Source: Zeugodacus cucurbitae
Lineage: Eukaryota > Arthropoda > Insecta > Diptera > Tephritidae
DNA: 64,000 nt
Direction of reading: 5' to 3'
Assembly (NCBI RefSeq): GCF_028554725.1
Contig: NC_071669.1
Span: 54,429,001-54,493,000, forward strand
Below, one piece after another: positions 43,779 through 57,384 of this stretch. The notes beneath the pieces are model-generated. The model was not told where the DNA came from. It saw nothing but the letters and a program-made list of their open reading frames with translations, and searched no databases. The first letter of the stretch is position 1, and the number at the start of each line of letters is the position of its first letter. Position numbers and translations under genes: made by a program.

Positions 43779-46304
43779 ATTCGTAGGCAGTGATTCTGGA
43801 AACCCCATTTAATGAATTTTTTAATGTGCTCTAAAGCTTTAATGAAAACATAAAGGTCTGCGATCCACATTACAACTGGAAGTTTGTATATCATTGCTTC
43901 AGGGGAAGTCAGACATCACCTTACTAACTTTGAATTGAGTCTACTACCAGTGAGGCTATAAATCTTTCTACCGCTTATATTTATTCTCCAAGGATCAAGA
44001 TCACAAATTTGGCTCTGAGACTACCAACTGACTGGAATGAGACTCACTCCATCTCCCTCATTAATCACCTCTCCGAATCTTTGTTTTTGTGTACTTTGTA
44101 GATCTCTCAGTTATTGTGTTTTTGAACCAGTGCTTTTACAGGAGGCTATAGACTACAGAAGGAATTATGTTACAGTTAGAATTTCGGATCAAAACAAAAA
44201 TCGACGACCAAAAACTCGGAGTTGAAGGTGTTAATCGGATAGTTGGAGTAAACCACAAGCATCGGGAGTTTCCCCTAAAAAGTTGGGTCGAATAAGTGTT
44301 TGAATTAAATCTAAGGACGCTGTTTATTTTGTTTGAATACTGTTATTAAAGGCATTATTATTTCTTCTGTGTTGCAGCAGTTTATATTATATTCTAGACT
44401 TTCTTCAATATTTGGGATGATGGGCATCTTCCTCTCGTTGATTTCTATGCGCATTAATGGGATTGAGTTCGACACAAGAAACTTTCTGAGCTCCCAATGT
44501 TTTGAGTAATGCGGCTGTTTAAGAACCTTAGTGTAACAGGAGGTGTGTTGTCATCGCTCCACATATATCGGAGCCCACTACCAAAGTATAATAAATTTGT
44601 GATACAAAGCATAAATATTCGAGAAAACCCTTAGTATCTACTAATCTCGGAATTCAGACTCAGTCTAACTTGAGTGAAAGTTCTGCTTTTCAAATTTACA
44701 CTGAGTTCAAAATACATTTCAATAGCAGAAGAAGTCATTTCGTAAATTTTATTTTTCACAAAAAGTAGACATTGGACTCAGCTCAACCCATTATCGATTA
44801 CATAATTTTCATAATGTACCACAACTTATTGTATAACCAATGTAAACAGTACCAACATATGCGTTCTCCACCATGTGGACCTAAGACCACTGTTAATTTG
44901 TTTAAAAAAACGCTCTAATTTCAATATAATGATGGGTTTTGACTTTTATGGGAAACCGTTAAATGTAGAACCACTTAGAATTTCACATTTGTGGCTTTGT
45001 CTTCGCGGCTGCAGCGCTATAATTCATACCCAAGTGCCGAAGGAACAGCTGCCGTTTACAACAACGAACATACACACACGACTGCACACGAACTACCATA
45101 TATCGCATACGAGGATACTTTGGCTTGCCTCGCAGCCGCACTTAATAGACCCATTAGGTTAATATGTATGTATAATGCATTTTGTATAGCCATTTATGAC
45201 AGAAACATAAACAAACCGCGGCGCGCGCATAATGTTCGCTTTGAAAGTTAGGAACAGCTGTTGCAACACTGAAACTTTCACACCAACTCTAAACTGCATA
45301 ACGGTGATTTATGTGCATATATTTAAAATGTATATATGTATATGGAAACCTATATGTGTGCGTGTGTGAGTAAATGTGAGTGTGTGTATACTGCAAGACG
45401 ACGCCCGCAAATTACTTTAACCGGCAACCCATAAACACTTTCGTGGGAAACTTATGTTATAGCCCGGTGCGTATGACTAGCACTCAGTAACAATCACATA
45501 AATTATTCCGAACAACGAATTAGAAAGTCTCGGAAAACTCCATTTTATTACTTTACTTTACGTCACATATTTACGTCGGTGTGAACTGGCAGGTAACGGA
45601 CAATATGTAACGGAAGTTAAGTGTACGAGAGGTGGGTTTATGCATAACGGTTTTCAGTGTTCGAAAGTGAACGTAAGACTGGAAATTGTATATCATCTAT
45701 TGTAAGTGGGTGTTCCGTGGAACTGAGTATGTGTAATTTTGGAGTAAGAAACTCTTCCGATGGAATAATGAGAACTGCCTGAAGGGTGTTTCTTTCAAGG
45801 ATTTATATATCTGTTGGTTTAAAAAACGCCTAATAATCCATATGATGGCATGACGAACTAGGCGAGATCTCTAACCACAAGGACAAAGCTTAGGCAGTGG
45901 ACTGAAAGTTCCAGACATCGATCGGTACCACTGATTGAGCGGTTTCCGACATCAAATAAATCCTAATACTCCAGTCTAAATATTTCAAAACGACTTGAAT
46001 AAAAAATTTCCTTTGGCAGAACTTAAACTAGTCTTAAATGCTCTGCGAGCAATACCTAATCGTGAAAAGAGTTCAAAAGGAGTACAAAAGGAGTATATTA
46101 AAGACCTTCTAGACATAAACTCGATTTCAATTTTTTTGGCGGAAAGCTTTTGATATAATTAGGTCATCTGTGGTCAGAAAAAAATTTGGCAAGACCGTCG
46201 AAAGGATGACAAATTATTTAGAGGAAACTTCTAAACCTCCGAAATCCCCCTTAGTCTTACTAAGAAAAGTTATACTAATCTCCAATAGAAGCTTTAATTA
46301 GTCA
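43779..46304. other. No gene seen
   Basis: AT-rich DNA with short GT repeats near 45350-45390. Small frames (for example 44.9-45.25 kb) have no recognisable domain. Confidence 0.45.
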
Positions 46305-46525
46305 TCTATATATATATATATTTGGCGTAGGAACCGCTTTAAGCGATTATAGCCGAATCCACCAGAGCGCGCCACTCATTCCTCGTTTTTGCTTTTTGGC
46401 GCCAACTGGAAACACCAAGTGAAGCCAGGTCACTTTGCACTTGGTCTTTCCACCGGAGTGGAGGTCGTCCTCTTCCGCGGCTTCCTCCAGCGGGTACTGC
46501 ATCGAATACTTTCAGAGCTGGACGT
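46305..46525 (-). mobile_element. RTE-like 3' terminal fragment
   Basis: The minus strand codes ALKVFDAVPAGGSRGRGR, PPLRWKDQVQSDLASLGVS and WRQKAKTRNEWRALVDSA to the natural stop. The element then ends in TTTGGCG-type sequence (complement) and a TA microsatellite at 46305-46322. Only the last 60 codons are present and they are intact. Confidence 0.85.
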
Positions 46526-47330
46526 CCCGTAATATTAAGTGCCCCATCTATTCCTGTCTGGAAAAACAGGTTAGATCCCATCCTTACCGACGGAACGAAG
46601 GTCTACGAAACAGTAAAGACCTTGGAGTTACAGCAAACTAAAAATAAATTCCAAGAAAATTGCCCAGAGTGGACTGCCCGATAAACCACTTTTGCTACCG
46701 AAAGTAGAGGTCAACAAAAATACAGCCTCTGAGTAAATCAATGAGAGTCAAATAATCATTCATCGTCTACCGTTTGACGAATAATAAAATGTTTACTAGT
46801 TTTTTCAGAGATCTCTTACCATCGCTCTCGCCCAATGCTGGAGCACACGCTGCGCCATAAATACCGTAATTTTACTCTAGCGAAAATATTAAGAAAATGT
46901 TGCGGCTGCGGCTCCACAGCTATTTGTCACGTCCCAAAAGCACTTGCAGTCATAAATATTCGCCAAAATCTTCCGTCAAATTCTGCTTTCGACTTCACGT
47001 CACGTAGCAACCGCAGACTGAATGCACGTTTGGTTGGTTGGCGCGACTGCGTTTTCGGTTGCTTCATTTCTTCTACATAATTGCGGTTTGTGCGATTTAT
47101 TTATTCGTAAGTGCTCGTTGGTTTGTTTGCGTGTGCGAGCTCAACACCTGTGTTTTATAATTTTCTCTTTTGTTACTCAATATGAATTGTTAATTAACAC
47201 ATTACACATGTGAAAATGCTCCCTGGAGATTATTTTAGGTTAGAATAAGTACAGTTAGGTGTGTGTGTTAAAGTAGTTTTAGAGTTGAGAGCAATAATTT
47301 TTAAAGTACAGGTGTAGTAAGCCAGCAGGC
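46526..47330. other. No gene seen
   Basis: AT-rich, with a slightly more GC-balanced patch at 46810-47060. No domain or splice structure was found. Confidence 0.45.
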
Positions 47331-47354
47331 TGAAGACCTGTGACGATGAATACC

Positions 47355-48125
47355 GATCAAATCATGGAAAACATCGAGTTAGACCGGTATGTGGCATCTC
47401 ATGACATCGCCCAGGAGATGGGAGTTAGTTTGGGTGCCGCATTATTTGACGCAAAAAAACCTCCTGGACCGAATCACCGCCTGTGATATACTGCTGAATC
47501 GGAATGAACTCCACACATTTTTGAAGCGGATTGTGACTGGCGACGAAAAATGGATCATATACGTCAATATCAAGCGAAAACGGTCGTGGTCGAAGGACGG
47601 TGAATCCCAAACCCAAATCCCAAACAGTGGCCAAGCCGGGATTGACGGCCAGGAAGGTTTTGCTGTGTGTTTGGTGGAATTGGAAGGGAATCATCCTCCA
47701 TGAGCTGTTCCCATATGGCCAGACGCGTGATTCTACCATCTATTGCGAACAACTGGACCGCTTGAAGCAGGCGATCGTCCAGAAGCGTCCAGAATTGGCA
47801 AACTGGAAGGGTGTAGTGTTCCACCAGGTCAACGCCAGACCACACACTTCGTTGATGAATCGTCAGAAGCTACGGGAGCTCGGATGGGCGGTTTTACCGC
47901 ATCCACCATAAAGCTCGGACAAAGCGCCATGTGATCACCACCTGTTCCTGTCCATGTCGAACGCCCTTGGTGATCTAAAGTTGAACTCAAAAGAGGGTTG
48001 AGAAAAGTGGCTGTCCGAGTTCTTCGCAAATAAGGAGGGGGGTTTCTACGAGGGGGTATTATGAACTTGCCGTCTAGATGGAAACAGATTATCGAACGAA
48101 ACGGCGCATATTTAAACTTAATCTG
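47355..48125 (+). pseudogene. Mariner (DD34D) transposase pseudogene
   Basis: The N-terminus is heavily deleted (only a VASHDIAQEMGVSLGA-like piece). The core is readable: RIVTGDEKWIIYVNIKRKRS (first Asp), RKVLLCVWWNWKGIILHELF, YCEQLDRLKQAIVQKRPEL, then VVFHQVNARPHTS where Val (GTC) stands in place of the second catalytic Asp. The third region reads HPP-stop-SSDKAPCDHHLF. Frameshifts occur near 47590 and after 47910. GC content is higher than the neighbouring DNA, as expected of an introduced element. Terminal repeats were not identified. Confidence 0.85.
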
Positions 48126-49890
48126 ATCCCTGTAACACCTTATATAAAGCATTGAAAAAGCGGAAGGGAGATATTTGATATAAGTTAAAAACCTCTACAG
48201 ATTTGTAGTAGCCTCTAGCCTCTGAGGGAGACAGTTTTGGGCATCACCAAGGACTGTCCTTAATAGTCTATGTGTGTTTCCTCTGGAGGAAACAGTCATG
48301 GAACCTAACCTTAACCAAAGATTAGGTGAAAACCGGGTATTAATTCATAAGCTGTGGAGACTCCAACGAGTAAGCCTCAAAACGAGCTCGATCATTGATT
48401 CAAATAATGCTACCCAGTCCACCCTCACCCCCAGTACATATACAAAGTTATAATGTTGAGCTGGTGCCATTGATGGGTGGATGAAACCAGTAACCGAGAA
48501 CTGTTTACTCCATAAGTAAGTTATAAAAAATTTGATCTTTGGGTAGACGATGGATAGTTGGTAAAAACTGAAAATTTACTTGCTTGTAGTTCTACAAGAA
48601 CATCTCATTTCCATAAGATCTACTTGGTATCGACAATCAGCAATTTTGAATTAATAAAATTACGAATATTGGACTGTAGATGAAATTAGTGGCTGTTATT
48701 GGAAGGCGTTAGCTCTCAACACTTTCTCGAGAAATCGCCCATAAAAGTACAGTTAAAGGAACCGAAAGTGAAATGCATTTAACCCATATACCTAATACAT
48801 ACACATCTACAACCATGCTTGCCTACATGTTTCCAGGTGTAACGATGGCAGCATGCAAGCCTTTTATATTCACCTCCAACTGCCTTAGGAACAGCTCTAA
48901 CGACGACTCGACACGGTGCCACGGTGTGCACTTGCTCATTGCAGTCATTGTTTCGCACATTGTTTACCTTGTTGTCACTTTAATTATCGCCTTCCTTTAA
49001 CATTGTGCCTTTCCTTTTGACTGAACTGAGCGGCGCTTGTGGCATTTGCATGCGCTACACTTTGCGGATCGGCAAACTTCGTTGGATAATGAAAGAGTTT
49101 TTATAACAGTATACCTAATGAAAGTCTCATCTTCACGAAAAGATTTTGAAGACTAAAACTCAATTTAATTGTCGACCTTCTTTGTCGTGAAAATTTGGAC
49201 CTAAGCCAATCATTTTGATCTTTATATCGGACCACAAATACAGCTTTGTCAATTCTTCAAAAGCCTTCCGAAATCGAGCAAAGTTTTTGGGGCCGGTTCT
49301 ATAACAATCTTATAACTAACAAACCATCAAGCCTAATCAACAGAGTTTTAAGAATCTTAAACAGATCAATATTGGGAATATATTGACAGTATTGTACCAG
49401 GTCAGAAGATCGGGATAAATAAGGACTCCCTAAGTTGGCATTAAAGTCGGTTTATAAATTATTCTCTTTGGTTTCAAAACTGCTTGGAAGACGAACATTT
49501 CTTGTTGGCCAGCAACACCTCATGTCGAGTGTAGTGTGTCTTATCTACGAAATACCCACACATACCCGAACATGTACTCTTATATGTTCATGGTGCATAT
49601 AGGTTGACAGGTCATGTGGTGATTACTGTGCAGTAATTTGGACATGGTTCCACCTTCGTATAATTATCTTGGTGCTATGTTTCGTTTACTGCCTTTACGT
49701 AGACATTAAATTAAGGTCAATCTGAAAATTCTTTGATATTTTCACTTTCAAAATAATTGCAGCAGATTTCTACGAAAATTACAGGGTTGTAATGTGAAAA
49801 TAACGTTACTTCTACTTATGTAATGCCCTTAATGACAAACGAAAGCCCTATAAAAATAGATAGTGAAATATGTAAAATTTCATAAAAATT
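48126..49890. other. No gene seen
   Basis: AT-rich DNA. A 75-codon frame at 48773-49000 has hydrophobic stretches but nothing to support it as a gene. Confidence 0.45.
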
Positions 49891-49970
49891 ACCTTCCCTA
49901 ACTCGAAGTCTCTATATCTCGAAGTTGTTTTGTGGATTGTGGTGATTTGAGTTAGGGAAGTTCAACTGCA
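49891..49970. mobile_element. MITE, GAACTTCCCTAACTCGAA family, copy 3
   Basis: ACCTTCCCTAACTCGAAGTC and GAGTTAGGGAAGTTCAACTG are inverted around a short interior. The left outer end is missing. Its right end (AAGTTCAACTGCATA) became the target of the RTE insertion that follows. Confidence 0.75.
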
Positions 49971-49972
49971 TA

Positions 49973-50225
49973 TATATATATATATTTGGCGTAGGAACCG
50001 ATAGCCGAGCGATAGGGGACGGAAAGTGAGGAAAGTTTTTGATTGCCATTCACTTGGAAGTGGCCAGGAACGATTCTGTTGCATATGACTCAAGCAGCTC
50101 ACGACTTCCGGTTTTAGACCGAGTATCCTCTGGGTAGCCAACAGACATCCGTTTGAAGGCGAGCTAAAGTGAGAGGGCGAAGTCCGCTTCTGTGGTTGTG
50201 CGAAGGGTTTGGGACCCAGCACTAA
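49973..50225 (-). mobile_element. RTE-like insertion with 5' inversion and target duplication
   Basis: AAGTTCAACTGCATA is repeated at 49958-49972 and 50226-50240, a 15-base target duplication. Next to the left copy is a TA microsatellite, then TTTGGCGTAGGAACCG, the complement of the RTE 3' end. The remaining 220 bases match the 5' leader of the copy at 29.5-29.8 kb, but in plus orientation. So the 3' end is minus-oriented and the 5' part inverted, as expected from twin-primed insertion, with the middle of the element missing. Confidence 0.8.
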
Positions 50226-50240
50226 AAGTTCAACTGCATA

Positions 50241-53200
50241 CGAATTCAAATAATAGATTTGTTCGATTTGCCAGAGCTTGGAGAGTGGCGAAACGAATAC
50301 ACAACTGGTATAAATGCAATAGACTGCTATATTCAGATATGTGAGAAGTCTTGGTAGTCAGCACCCGACCGATTACGCAGGTCCGATTGTTTTAAGAACG
50401 GATACCAGTCCTATGCTTGTACTCACCCTAGAAGCAACGCTATCCAAGAATGCTTCCTCCAAATCGAAATAAGAATAGAAAACTGACGAAGTAATTCATG
50501 TTTATTAATAGTAGATTCAATATCTAAAAAAAGATCTTGAAAGAGCTCCATGTTATAAATTCATAAAATACTCTAGAAGTAGGAACCATTGAATATCTAT
50601 ATTTCGATTGCTTAGAAACTCGACTGCAAGGATATGAAAGGTATAGTTTGATGAAGTTTGACGTATTTATAAATCTGATTGGTAGTTCTAGCGGAAAATA
50701 TTAAGACTGAAGTTTAAGCTTAGTCACTAGCGTGTAGTCTTCTCGATGATCTACTTCAATCAACCACAATTTGTATTTAATTTAAATGGATTTTCGCATT
50801 TTTTGGGACCTCAAAGAAGACATTTGTTCGTCTGGAAAAATCTTCCGCCCCGTTTTAGCGTTTCCTAATTATAAATGAGGTATGAAATTTAATTATTTCA
50901 TTAATCGGTTGAGAAGTACAAACATTTGTGAATGAAATCATGTATTTACGCCTAAAAATATGCCACGGAGCAATGAGCTGAGTCTTAAAAGGCCTAAAAA
51001 AGCATTTTACAGTTAGTGAGCGCTCATAGAATAAATTATTAACTAAAGCACTCCATCTCATCATATAAAGTTGAATGCTAGTTCTGTACTCCAGCTCTTG
51101 ATAAAAAGCAATATACTAGATCTACTAAAAAAAAGAAATCAACTATCCAATACGACTTACATAACCTCAAAAGCAATAAAATTAACGTTAAGTGAATTTA
51201 TTGAATTGCATTCTTCGATTTACCGTTATAACTATTTTCGTGCTTAATGTGGCCAACCACTTTAGCCTAATTGCCAGACAATATTATGGACCCCTTTAAA
51301 TTGACGACGACGCTTAATGCATCCGCTTAAAAAGTGAAAAGGCCAAAACTTTTTAGTTCAACATTACAAAAAAAGCAAAACAAGAAAAAAAAATCGAAAA
51401 AGCGAGAGAAAAATGGTGCAAAGAAAAGCACATCCTTTGAATTGTTTATTCTTTCATTTTACCTTTTATAGCCAACTTAATGCCAACGCGATGACCTGAC
51501 TAACCCGAGGAGATGATAGCATAAAGACTTCGCCACCAATACTATAATGCATATGCATATCCACCAATGATGTGTTCATGTGTGTATGCATGTGTGTCTC
51601 GAGGAGTGTGTGTGCTTGTAAGGACCACTGAAAAATTCAACAAACGATAGCGAAAGCAAAGCACTTAGTGCAACTTACATACATACACACAAACATATGC
51701 ATATGGGTCCATGTGTGTTTATAAGCCCGCAGGTCCACTGTAGATATAATAGCAGCGCAATGGCAGCACTCTTGTCCAAGCAATAGCCAAGTGAAGTCCC
51801 TATGTCACTAGAAAAGTATATATGTATGTGTACATATATATGTATGTATGTATGTGTGTTTGTGTGTCTCTATGTTGGCTCACGCCAGTCGACAAGCGCT
51901 GAAGTGACGCGATATGAACGTGCAAATTGCCTTGAAGGCTTGAGCTGAATTAACAAACGTGTTTGCGTCATTCCCTCTCTCCTCTCACTCTCTCTCTCTG
52001 TCACTCTTTCGCTCACTTGCAACAAACACAACAACAAATATACCAAAAGTGTACGCCGAAAGGAAATGCAACGTTATGTTGCTTCCAGCTGCTCAGCTTT
52101 AGCATCCGGCGCTTGTGGCTATTTTCCTTTTATATTAGGTGTGGGTGTGTGTTTTTCTCTTTTCTCTTCTTCACTTGTTTCTTTACTTTTTTAGTTTTTT
52201 TCCGTGTTTTTATATTTTTTCATTTTTATTGTTGTTGTTGTTACACAGTTACATTTTTTGTTGTTAAGAAATGGTGAGAATGCCTCTTGACACCGTAAAT
52301 GTTGCATGGCGAAGTGGATACTCATACAAAAGTGTTTGTTCGCAGGTGTGTGTGTGTGGTTGGTGTTTAGACATCGTTATTAGTGTTCTATGTTAAACTA
52401 CATTGTATTGAGCGAAAGTTGGGGAGTCGGGTGTGTATTTTTGGTTAAAAAATGCACAGTTAGTTTGTTAAAAAATCAAAATTCATAAAATTGTATCAAA
52501 TATAGGGTGGTCCTTATCGCATTTTTCATTGTATTGTTTTTTTAAAGAACAGAAAGACAATAATACAGCTCTGTGGAATGAAGTGAATCGTTTTTTTATT
52601 AAAAGTACTAGCAGACTCGATATACAATTTGTCAAGAAACAGTTTACACATTGAATAGAAATACACTTTTTCACTTTCCGCAGCAAAATATATTACTTTT
52701 TACTTCAGTTCAACATTTTTTTTAATCAGGGATGGTTACAGATAGTATTTAAAGAGAATTGATGCACAAAAAATTTAAAAGCGATGCAAAAACAACAAAA
52801 AACAAGTATCACTAAATTTTGTTAGTGTCAAGAATCACTTTACACACTTCGTTTTTTACTTTTTTAGCACGTGTTACACAATTAACCGTATTTTACCGTT
52901 ACCTATTCTTCGTAATGACATTTACAAAGAATTTGTCAATAAGTTGGTGATTCATTTTTGCTATTTGCATTTTTAAAATGATATAGTTGGAAGTGGTCCA
53001 ACTAGGGCCCTATAATTCCTAATGGGGTAAAAAGGTTATCAGCAATGTTTTATTTAACCATCTAAGGAGTATATAATGGTATAATAATAAGGAAATACTA
53101 GTACCAAAGTGACGAAAAGACCCCAAATTGTAAATTACTGGACGTGTACAGTGCCTAAAGTCTCGTAAACTTGACCAAATTCCAAAAATTTCGGTTAGTG

Positions 53201-54466
53201 TTTTTAAATGCACTATTTAAATTGAACCGAATGGTGACTACAAACCATTCTCGAATCCAGCAGAAGACACAAAACAATATTTTATTCATATCGGTCCATC
53301 CGTTTGTGTGGAGTTCAAGGACATACACACGTGCTGAAGAATTGTTTATCTAAAGATTGAAAAATGTGTAAAAAAATCACTCGTTCCTTTCTCCCAAAGT
53401 GTAATCTGAATGAATACTTCAAAAATAAATGAAAAATTGACATATATGTATTATAGGCATACCAATTCTTTGCTAGATAACGATATTTTACCAAGGAGGC
53501 GTAATCTTTGACACCTTTATTTTTGAAAAAGTTTCTGAAAAATTCATTTCGATCAACCACTCTATACATATAAAATCTTTATACTTTTTTAAGACATGAA
53601 GACATGTCCTTAGACATAAAGACATGTACCAGGACCATCCTAGGTTGCCACCACATACTTGGCTACAAAAAATAAAAACAAAAATCTGGTCCTTTATTTG
53701 AGTTCGAATGCAGCGGCAGAGAAACCGAAAGTTAAAATAACTAGAAATTTTAGCACCTTAATTAATATACACATATTATTACCACCAGAGGACAGGAGCG
53801 AAGCTTATTGAGTCCCTTGTTCTTACATTGGGTCTCCATACAAATTGATCCTTCGCTATGTGATATTTGTTTTTAATTTGTTAATCAAGTATTCTTGGTA
53901 TTAGAGTCTAGACTTGGTCTGCAAATCCTTCACAGAAACACTCAGTCACAATGACTAGTTGCCGAAGACACATACGCCATCTTTCCAATAATGTTCCCAC
54001 TTTTTGTTAATTTAAAGTCCAGTTTTAAAAAGCTTAGCCTTTGATGAGTGGTTATTCTGAGTGTATATGATAGAAGGAAGAATTCAAAAAATTTTAATAA
54101 TCTGGAAACGGCGTCGAGGTCTAAAGCAGGGTCATTTCAGAAAAGCAAGTTGCACTAAGGAAAGGTTGTAAATAAAACATCCAATTCGAAATCCACACAT
54201 TCCGCACCTTCCTTCTTCTCCCTGATTGACAATATGGCCATCTAAGCGATATTCTCGAAGTCGACTATTCTATATCAGTTGTTTTCTAATATTGCGAGTC
54301 TAAGGCAGTTCGAAATAGTACTTATGGAAGAAAACTGAGGTTTTATAAAATATACTTTCATAATTGATGTTTCTTTCAAGCAATTCAATATTTTACTCTA
54401 TATGTGTTTAAATTCGCTTAAATATTTTGATGCCATCAGATATATCACATATTATATCATCTGTTC
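50241..54466. other. No gene seen; microsatellites
   Basis: AT-rich, with TATG/GT runs at 51820-51870, a CT run at 51970-52005, and poly-T/GTT runs around 52150-52270. No coding feature is supported over this long stretch. Confidence 0.45.
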
Positions 54467-54469
54467 TTA

Positions 54470-55176
54470 AGGGTTTTTCAATAAGAGCGCTACAAAAGTT
54501 TTTTTTTTAATAAATTGGGTATGTGAATCTGGCACGCTTGCAGATGTTCAAACGTTGAACCCAATTTTCGACGGTTTTCAAGCAAAAATCGGCCAATACT
54601 GCTGTAATTTCACGTTCGATATTCGTACGAAGTTCATAAATCGTCGCTGGTCTGCTGACACAGACCATAGAGTTGACGTAGTCCCACAGAAAATAGTCCA
54701 GCGGCATCAAATCACACGACCGAGGCGGTCAATTCACTGGGTCACTTCATGAGATAACACGTTCATCAAACGTGGTTTTCAATAAATCGATTGTGACATT
54801 GGCTGTGCGGCTTGTCGCGCCATCCTATTGGAACCACATATTGTCCAAGTCCATATCATCCAATTTGGGCCAAAAATTCATTCGGTTAATATTCCCATTC
54901 AGAGTGACGTGCCGGTGTTGATCATCACGGAAGAACTACAAAACGTAATTTTTTCGGTATTCAGCCAGAAATGAGCCTCATCGCTGCGTAGGACGTAGCG
55001 CTTTTAAAGTTGAGGCTACTGACTCCGAATTTAGGTAGTAAATTTTAATAATTTCGACACGTTATTGGATCGTATATCTTTCCATGGCAATCCTTACTGG
55101 AGAGAAATGTCAGAAGAGCGGAAAAAATATGGCGTCGTTTGCTGTGCTTTTGTAGCGTCCGTATTGAAAAACCCTT
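54470..55176 (-). mobile_element. Internally deleted mariner with both ends
   Basis: The left end AAGGGTTTTTCAATAAGAGC and the complement of the right end (AAGGGTTTTTCAATACGGAC) match at 27 of 30 bases, with TA on both sides. The minus strand codes a C-terminal piece with LDYFLWDYVNSMVCVSRPAT and, further in, broken parts of the core (a CFQQD-like region is lost). 707 bases against about 1.3 kb for a full element. Same family as 1165-1515 and 58944-59735. Confidence 0.85.
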
Positions 55177-57384
55177 TATATGGCTCTTATCTTTTCAGTT
55201 CCGCGCATATCTTTCTTTGATTTTAATACTTCATTTTTCCTTTTTCCATTTCCTCACTATGTGAGTGGTTGAGAATCATGGGCAGATGAAATTATGATAT
55301 AGTAGTCTCCAAACTAAATCTTGATAAAGTCATTTAAAATAATAAACTAAAGCAAAATGAGATATTCCTGTAAAGAAAAAAACTCTGGAAGATAGTGAAT
55401 ATTTATTTTAATGAGTTCTGATCTCTTTACATCTCACCCAAAGGTGTGTAATCAGATCGACTTTGGTCTTCAACAATTCACAGTCATACAAAAGTAAGAC
55501 TTCTTGTTTGTTCTTTTATATTTCATATCAGGAGAAGATTAGGCTCAACTTCGTGTGAATTACCAAAAGAACGATTCATTTAGGACAGCTGAGAATATCT
55601 TCTGAGCTAAGGGAACTCTTCAAAACCTCTTTGGTAATAATCTCTATTTGAAAGAGTGGGTAGTGGGAATGAGTTCCTTGACTTGTTGCTCCAGATAAAA
55701 TGGAATTTATTTTGCACATTCGCACTCCTTAGACACGATTCGTGCTAATAATATCATTTAACAACGATGCCTCAGTGAAGCTTGGAAGTGCTGAGCAAAG
55801 CCTATTTAGCGCTAAAAGCGAAACTATAAGTCTCCAATGCAACACCACACAACGCCTACAAATTTCGTATATAATTTAATTGCAAGCTATAAGCGCAAAG
55901 CTGCAACTACTGCGTACGTGTTGCCAATGCCAACACTGAGATATCCAAATGAAATTGCATTACCTACGAACGCCACTCAATTTACATGGGAAGTACGGCA
56001 AGCATGAGCTTGGCGAACAGTAGTCCGCATAGCCGTCGTATCGGCAGCGATCTCAACAGCACAAGAAATGCATAAATCTCGAAGCAATGCAATGCAGTTG
56101 CATGCACCAAATGGCACGCACTAAGCATGCGGCAGCACCAACTAATCAGTTGCATGCAACAATATACCGTTACACTGGCAGTTAGCACTCCAATAGTTAA
56201 TAACGATACCGAAGTGCTGAAGTCTTGTGGCGGACGGGCCTGGCCATTTTGCCGCTTCATTACCATGCCGTGTTTTTGCTGTTGTTGTTGTTATTCTTGG
56301 CATCTTTAGAATTGCCGTGCCTTGCCTTACCACTGCCATGCCATTAATTGCTTTTACTGTTTGCCAAATGGGCAGGAGGAAATCAAGTCAAGTATTATAC
56401 TCGTACTGTTTGGTGAAAGGATATTGAACTACTCAACGGAACATGGAAGGCAATCAAGTAGCTTCATTGTATTGTTTCACCAGTGATTTATTGCTTGTTA
56501 CATAATAATTATTATTATTGTTGTTGTTGCCAGCACTGCTGATATTATTATTGTTGCTACAATTGCTTTTGTTATTGTTGTTTTTGTTGTATTGGGTGTA
56601 ACATGTTTAATTTAAGCAAAGCTTCATTATTATGTTACGCCTAATTAGCCATGCTACGGGTACTCTGACAAGAGTCGAGATTTATTATCCGCTTAAGTGA
56701 TTTTTTGTGGAGTAAATTTTACGGTGAGTTATATTATATATAGAAAGTATATTTACCGTTACAATAAGGTAGTGTATTAATAGCGTGGCATTAGCGTTAG
56801 GCACTGTTTACGGCAGCTTTTAGACAATGAAAGGTATTCAAGACACTTCGGAGAAAATAGACTTATAGAATAATGCTCGCTTTACACTATGTCAAATTTA
56901 ATGACACTAAAATGACAAATGTGAAATTTCAGTGGGCTGGGAAAAGTATGAATTGAAATATCTACAAGCTCCCAATTTTTATTTTACTGAACTGTTTATC
57001 AATAAGACAATCGATTTGACCCCAAAATTAATGTCAGAAAATGCCATAAAAAATCGTTTTATGAAATTGGCAAGATTGCCATTAAATGTGACCAAAATAG
57101 TAAATAACTAAAGAGATCACAATAACATGCAAAGTCTTTATTTGAGTCAGACATTGTTGCCATAAATTCTTTTCAAAAATAAGAAATTACAATCATTTTC
57201 ATTGGTTTTTCTAGACTGTCTGACTTAAATTTGACAATGCCTTATTTCATAAATTGTATAAATAGTTTTAAATTGCATAGAAATCGTTGAAATTGTGGTA
57301 AATTTGTTGCCAATATATTGCTATTCCTCAAACAATGGGAAATGTTAATATTTCGACTCAGTTTTGTCGCGCCAATCCGATGAT
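55177..57384. other. No gene seen; TTG/TTA microsatellite
   Basis: AT-rich DNA, with ATT/GTT repeats at 56280-56300 and 56500-56600. No coding feature is supported. Confidence 0.45.

Noticed and set aside
44875..45251. Two overlapping plus-strand frames of 86-95 codons
   Set aside because: They overlap in different frames and neither shows a known domain; most likely chance.
48773..49000. 75-codon frame with a hydrophobic C-terminus
   Set aside because: No homology recognised and no transcription or translation signals to support it.
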